Source: Spirochaetaceae bacterium (GTDB taxonomy: Bacteria > Spirochaetota > Spirochaetia > Treponematales > Breznakiellaceae). Taken from it: a DNA stretch of 14,227 nt. The stretch covers positions 1 to 14,227 of the forward strand of contig JAISDG010000068.1 in NCBI GenBank assembly GCA_031265015.1, written 5' to 3'. Positions 13,287-14,227 of this stretch are shown one piece after another. Positions within the stretch are counted from its first letter, which is position 1. Each line of letters starts with the position of its first letter. A program made the translations under genes and the position numbers. Under the pieces are notes generated by a model. That model saw only the letters and a list, made by a program, of their open reading frames with translations. It was not told the DNA's origin and did no database searches.

Positions 13287-14227
13287 GTGAAAAAGGCAAG
13301 AAAGATGATTGTTCCGGCCACGCTGCTGCTTGCCGCGGCGCTGTTTTCCTGCTCCGCCGCGGACGGGATACTACGGCTGGATGCGGAGGGGTACTACATC
13401 CGCGGTAATATGTATGCTGATAAAGGGGACTATGACCGGGCTATTGCTGAGTACAGCGAGGCAATACGGGTAGACCCGGATGACGCGGTGGCATATTACA
13501 ACCGCGGCGTTGCGTATTACCGCAAGGGGGACTACGACCAAGCCATTGCCGACTACAACGAAGCGATACGGGTGGACCCGGATTTTGTGGCGGCATATAA
13601 CAACCGCGGTAATGCGTATGCCGGTAAAGGGGACTATGACCGGGCTATTGCCGATCACAGCGAGGCAATACGGATGGACCCGGATGACGCGGTGGCATAT
13701 TACAACCGGGGCAACGCGTATTACGACAAAGGGGACTATGACCGGGCCATTGCCGAGTACAGTCGGGCGATACAGCTGGACCCGAATCGTACGGAGGTGT
13801 ATTTTAACCGCGGCAATACGTATTACGTCAAAGGGGACTACGACCAGGCCATTGCTGACTACAGCGAGGCAACACGGCTAGACCCGGACGATGCGGTGGT
13901 GTATGTCGGTCGCGGTGTCGCGTATAGCGATAAAGGGGACTATGACCGGGCCATTGTCGAGTACAGCCGGGGAATTCGGCTGGACCCGGACAACGCGCTG
14001 GCGTATTACAACCGCGGTAATGCGTATGCCTGTAAAGAGGACAATGATCGGGCCATTGCCGACTACGGCGAGGCGATCCGGCTGGACCCGAATTTTGCAC
14101 CGGCGTATTACAACCGAGGCAACAAGTATTACGACAAAGGTGACTACCGGCGCGCCCGGGCGGACTGGGAACAGGCCCTGTTGCTTGATCCCGGTGATGC
14201 CGATGCGCGGGCTAATCTGGAAACACT
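13287..14227 (+). CDS. TPR-repeat lipoprotein (cut by right window edge)
   Basis: Predicted secreted and lipid-anchored protein, 313 codons visible without a stop. The N-terminus VKKARKMIVPATLLLAAALF is a signal peptide followed by the lipobox LFSC, with Cys22 as the lipidated residue. From residue 34 come eight TPRs of exactly 34 residues each with the core RGNAYYDKGDYDRAIADYSEAIRLDPD, a pattern typical of protein-protein binding scaffolds. The GTG start at 13287 has AAAGGAG 7 bases upstream and gives a proper signal peptide; an in-frame ATG at 13248 would add 13 residues that spoil it. The repeats are near-identical, so copy number may vary. Partner and function are unknown. The gene is preceded by a hairpin-rich gap and a possible leader ORF. 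Confidence 0.9.
   Translation, partial: MKKARKMIVPATLLLAAALFSCSAADGILRLDAEGYYIRGNMYADKGDYDRAIAEYSEAIRVDPDDAVAYYNRGVAYYRKGDYDQAIADYNEAIRVDPDFVAAYNNRGNAYAGKGDYDRAIADHSEAIRMDPDDAVAYYNRGNAYYDKGDYDRAIAEYSRAIQLDPNRTEVYFNRGNTYYVKGDYDQAIADYSEATRLDPDDAVVYVGRGVAYSDKGDYDRAIVEYSRGIRLDPDNALAYYNRGNAYACKEDNDRAIADYGEAIRLDPNFAPAYYNRGNKYYDKGDYRRARADWEQALLLDPGDADARANLET
13386..14201 (+). repeat. Eight tandem 102-base units encoding TPRs
   Basis: Each unit is exactly 102 bases (34 codons) and begins with the codons before the YYNRGNAY motif. Many units share long identical stretches, such as AAAGGGGACTATGACCGGGC, which recurs in several copies. The last two units differ most (KEDNDRAIADYGEA; KGDYRRARADWEQALLLDPGDA). 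The final unit carries a TPR capping-like, more acidic-tryptophan sequence, suggesting the array is near its end. DNA identity this high suggests recent duplication or gene conversion between units. Confidence 0.9.

Noticed and set aside
13480..13881. Alternative frame of 133 codons in the TPR array
   Set aside because: The repeated DNA keeps this frame open by periodicity; the lipoprotein frame has the signal peptide, the ribosome site and the TPR consensus.
13386..14201. Possible CRISPR array or non-coding tandem repeat
   Set aside because: The 102-base period is an exact 34-codon TPR in an open frame, with no spacer-repeat alternation.

Overview
The window looks like the replication-origin region of a spirochaete chromosome, most like a free-living or gut Treponema. 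The evidence is the treponemal style of the GyrB, DnaA, DnaN and RecF proteins, a small glycine-bounded RRM protein, a membrane-anchored TPR protein and a lipoprotein. The base composition is moderately GC-rich. The assignment is made from protein style only and is not certain to genus.

Positions 1-3200 hold the origin. A gyrB 5' end points left. A two-gene toxin-antitoxin module of the YafQ type lies between gyrB and dnaA. An oriC follows, with DnaA boxes on both sides of dnaA. The dnaA-dnaN gap carries what looks like a complete basal unwinding element: a DnaA box, a GC-richer spacer, DnaA-trios and an AT-rich tract. From 3197 to 6016, dnaN, recF and a DUF721/DciA-like gene form a tightly packed rightward replication operon.

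Positions 6056-7148 hold two divergent genes, an RRM RNA-binding protein (left) and a divergent Aat-family aminoacyl-tRNA-protein transferase homologue (right), with overlapping promoters. From 12993 down to 7291 runs a leftward group: a glycogen debranching enzyme, a HAD-type 5'(3')-nucleotidase, a butyrate-kinase-family enzyme with an N-terminal ACT domain, and a membrane-anchored TPR protein whose C-terminal domain resembles Mrr-type nucleases. The first three concern carbon storage, nucleotide turnover and acyl-phosphate/ATP formation and probably share transcription at least in part.

Positions 12994-13286 are non-coding and rich in GC hairpins, with one possible ten-codon leader ORF. From 13287 to the right edge runs a lipoprotein of eight near-identical 34-residue TPRs, cut by the window end.

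The main points for follow-up are the ACT-butyrate kinase fusion, an in-frame palindromic insertion in GyrB, the DnaA-trio origin, the TPR/Mrr-like protein, an Aat homologue lacking hallmark residues, and a recurring pattern of -10-like hexamers 5-8 bases before start codons, which suggests leaderless transcription. No tRNA, rRNA, CRISPR array or insertion sequence was seen.
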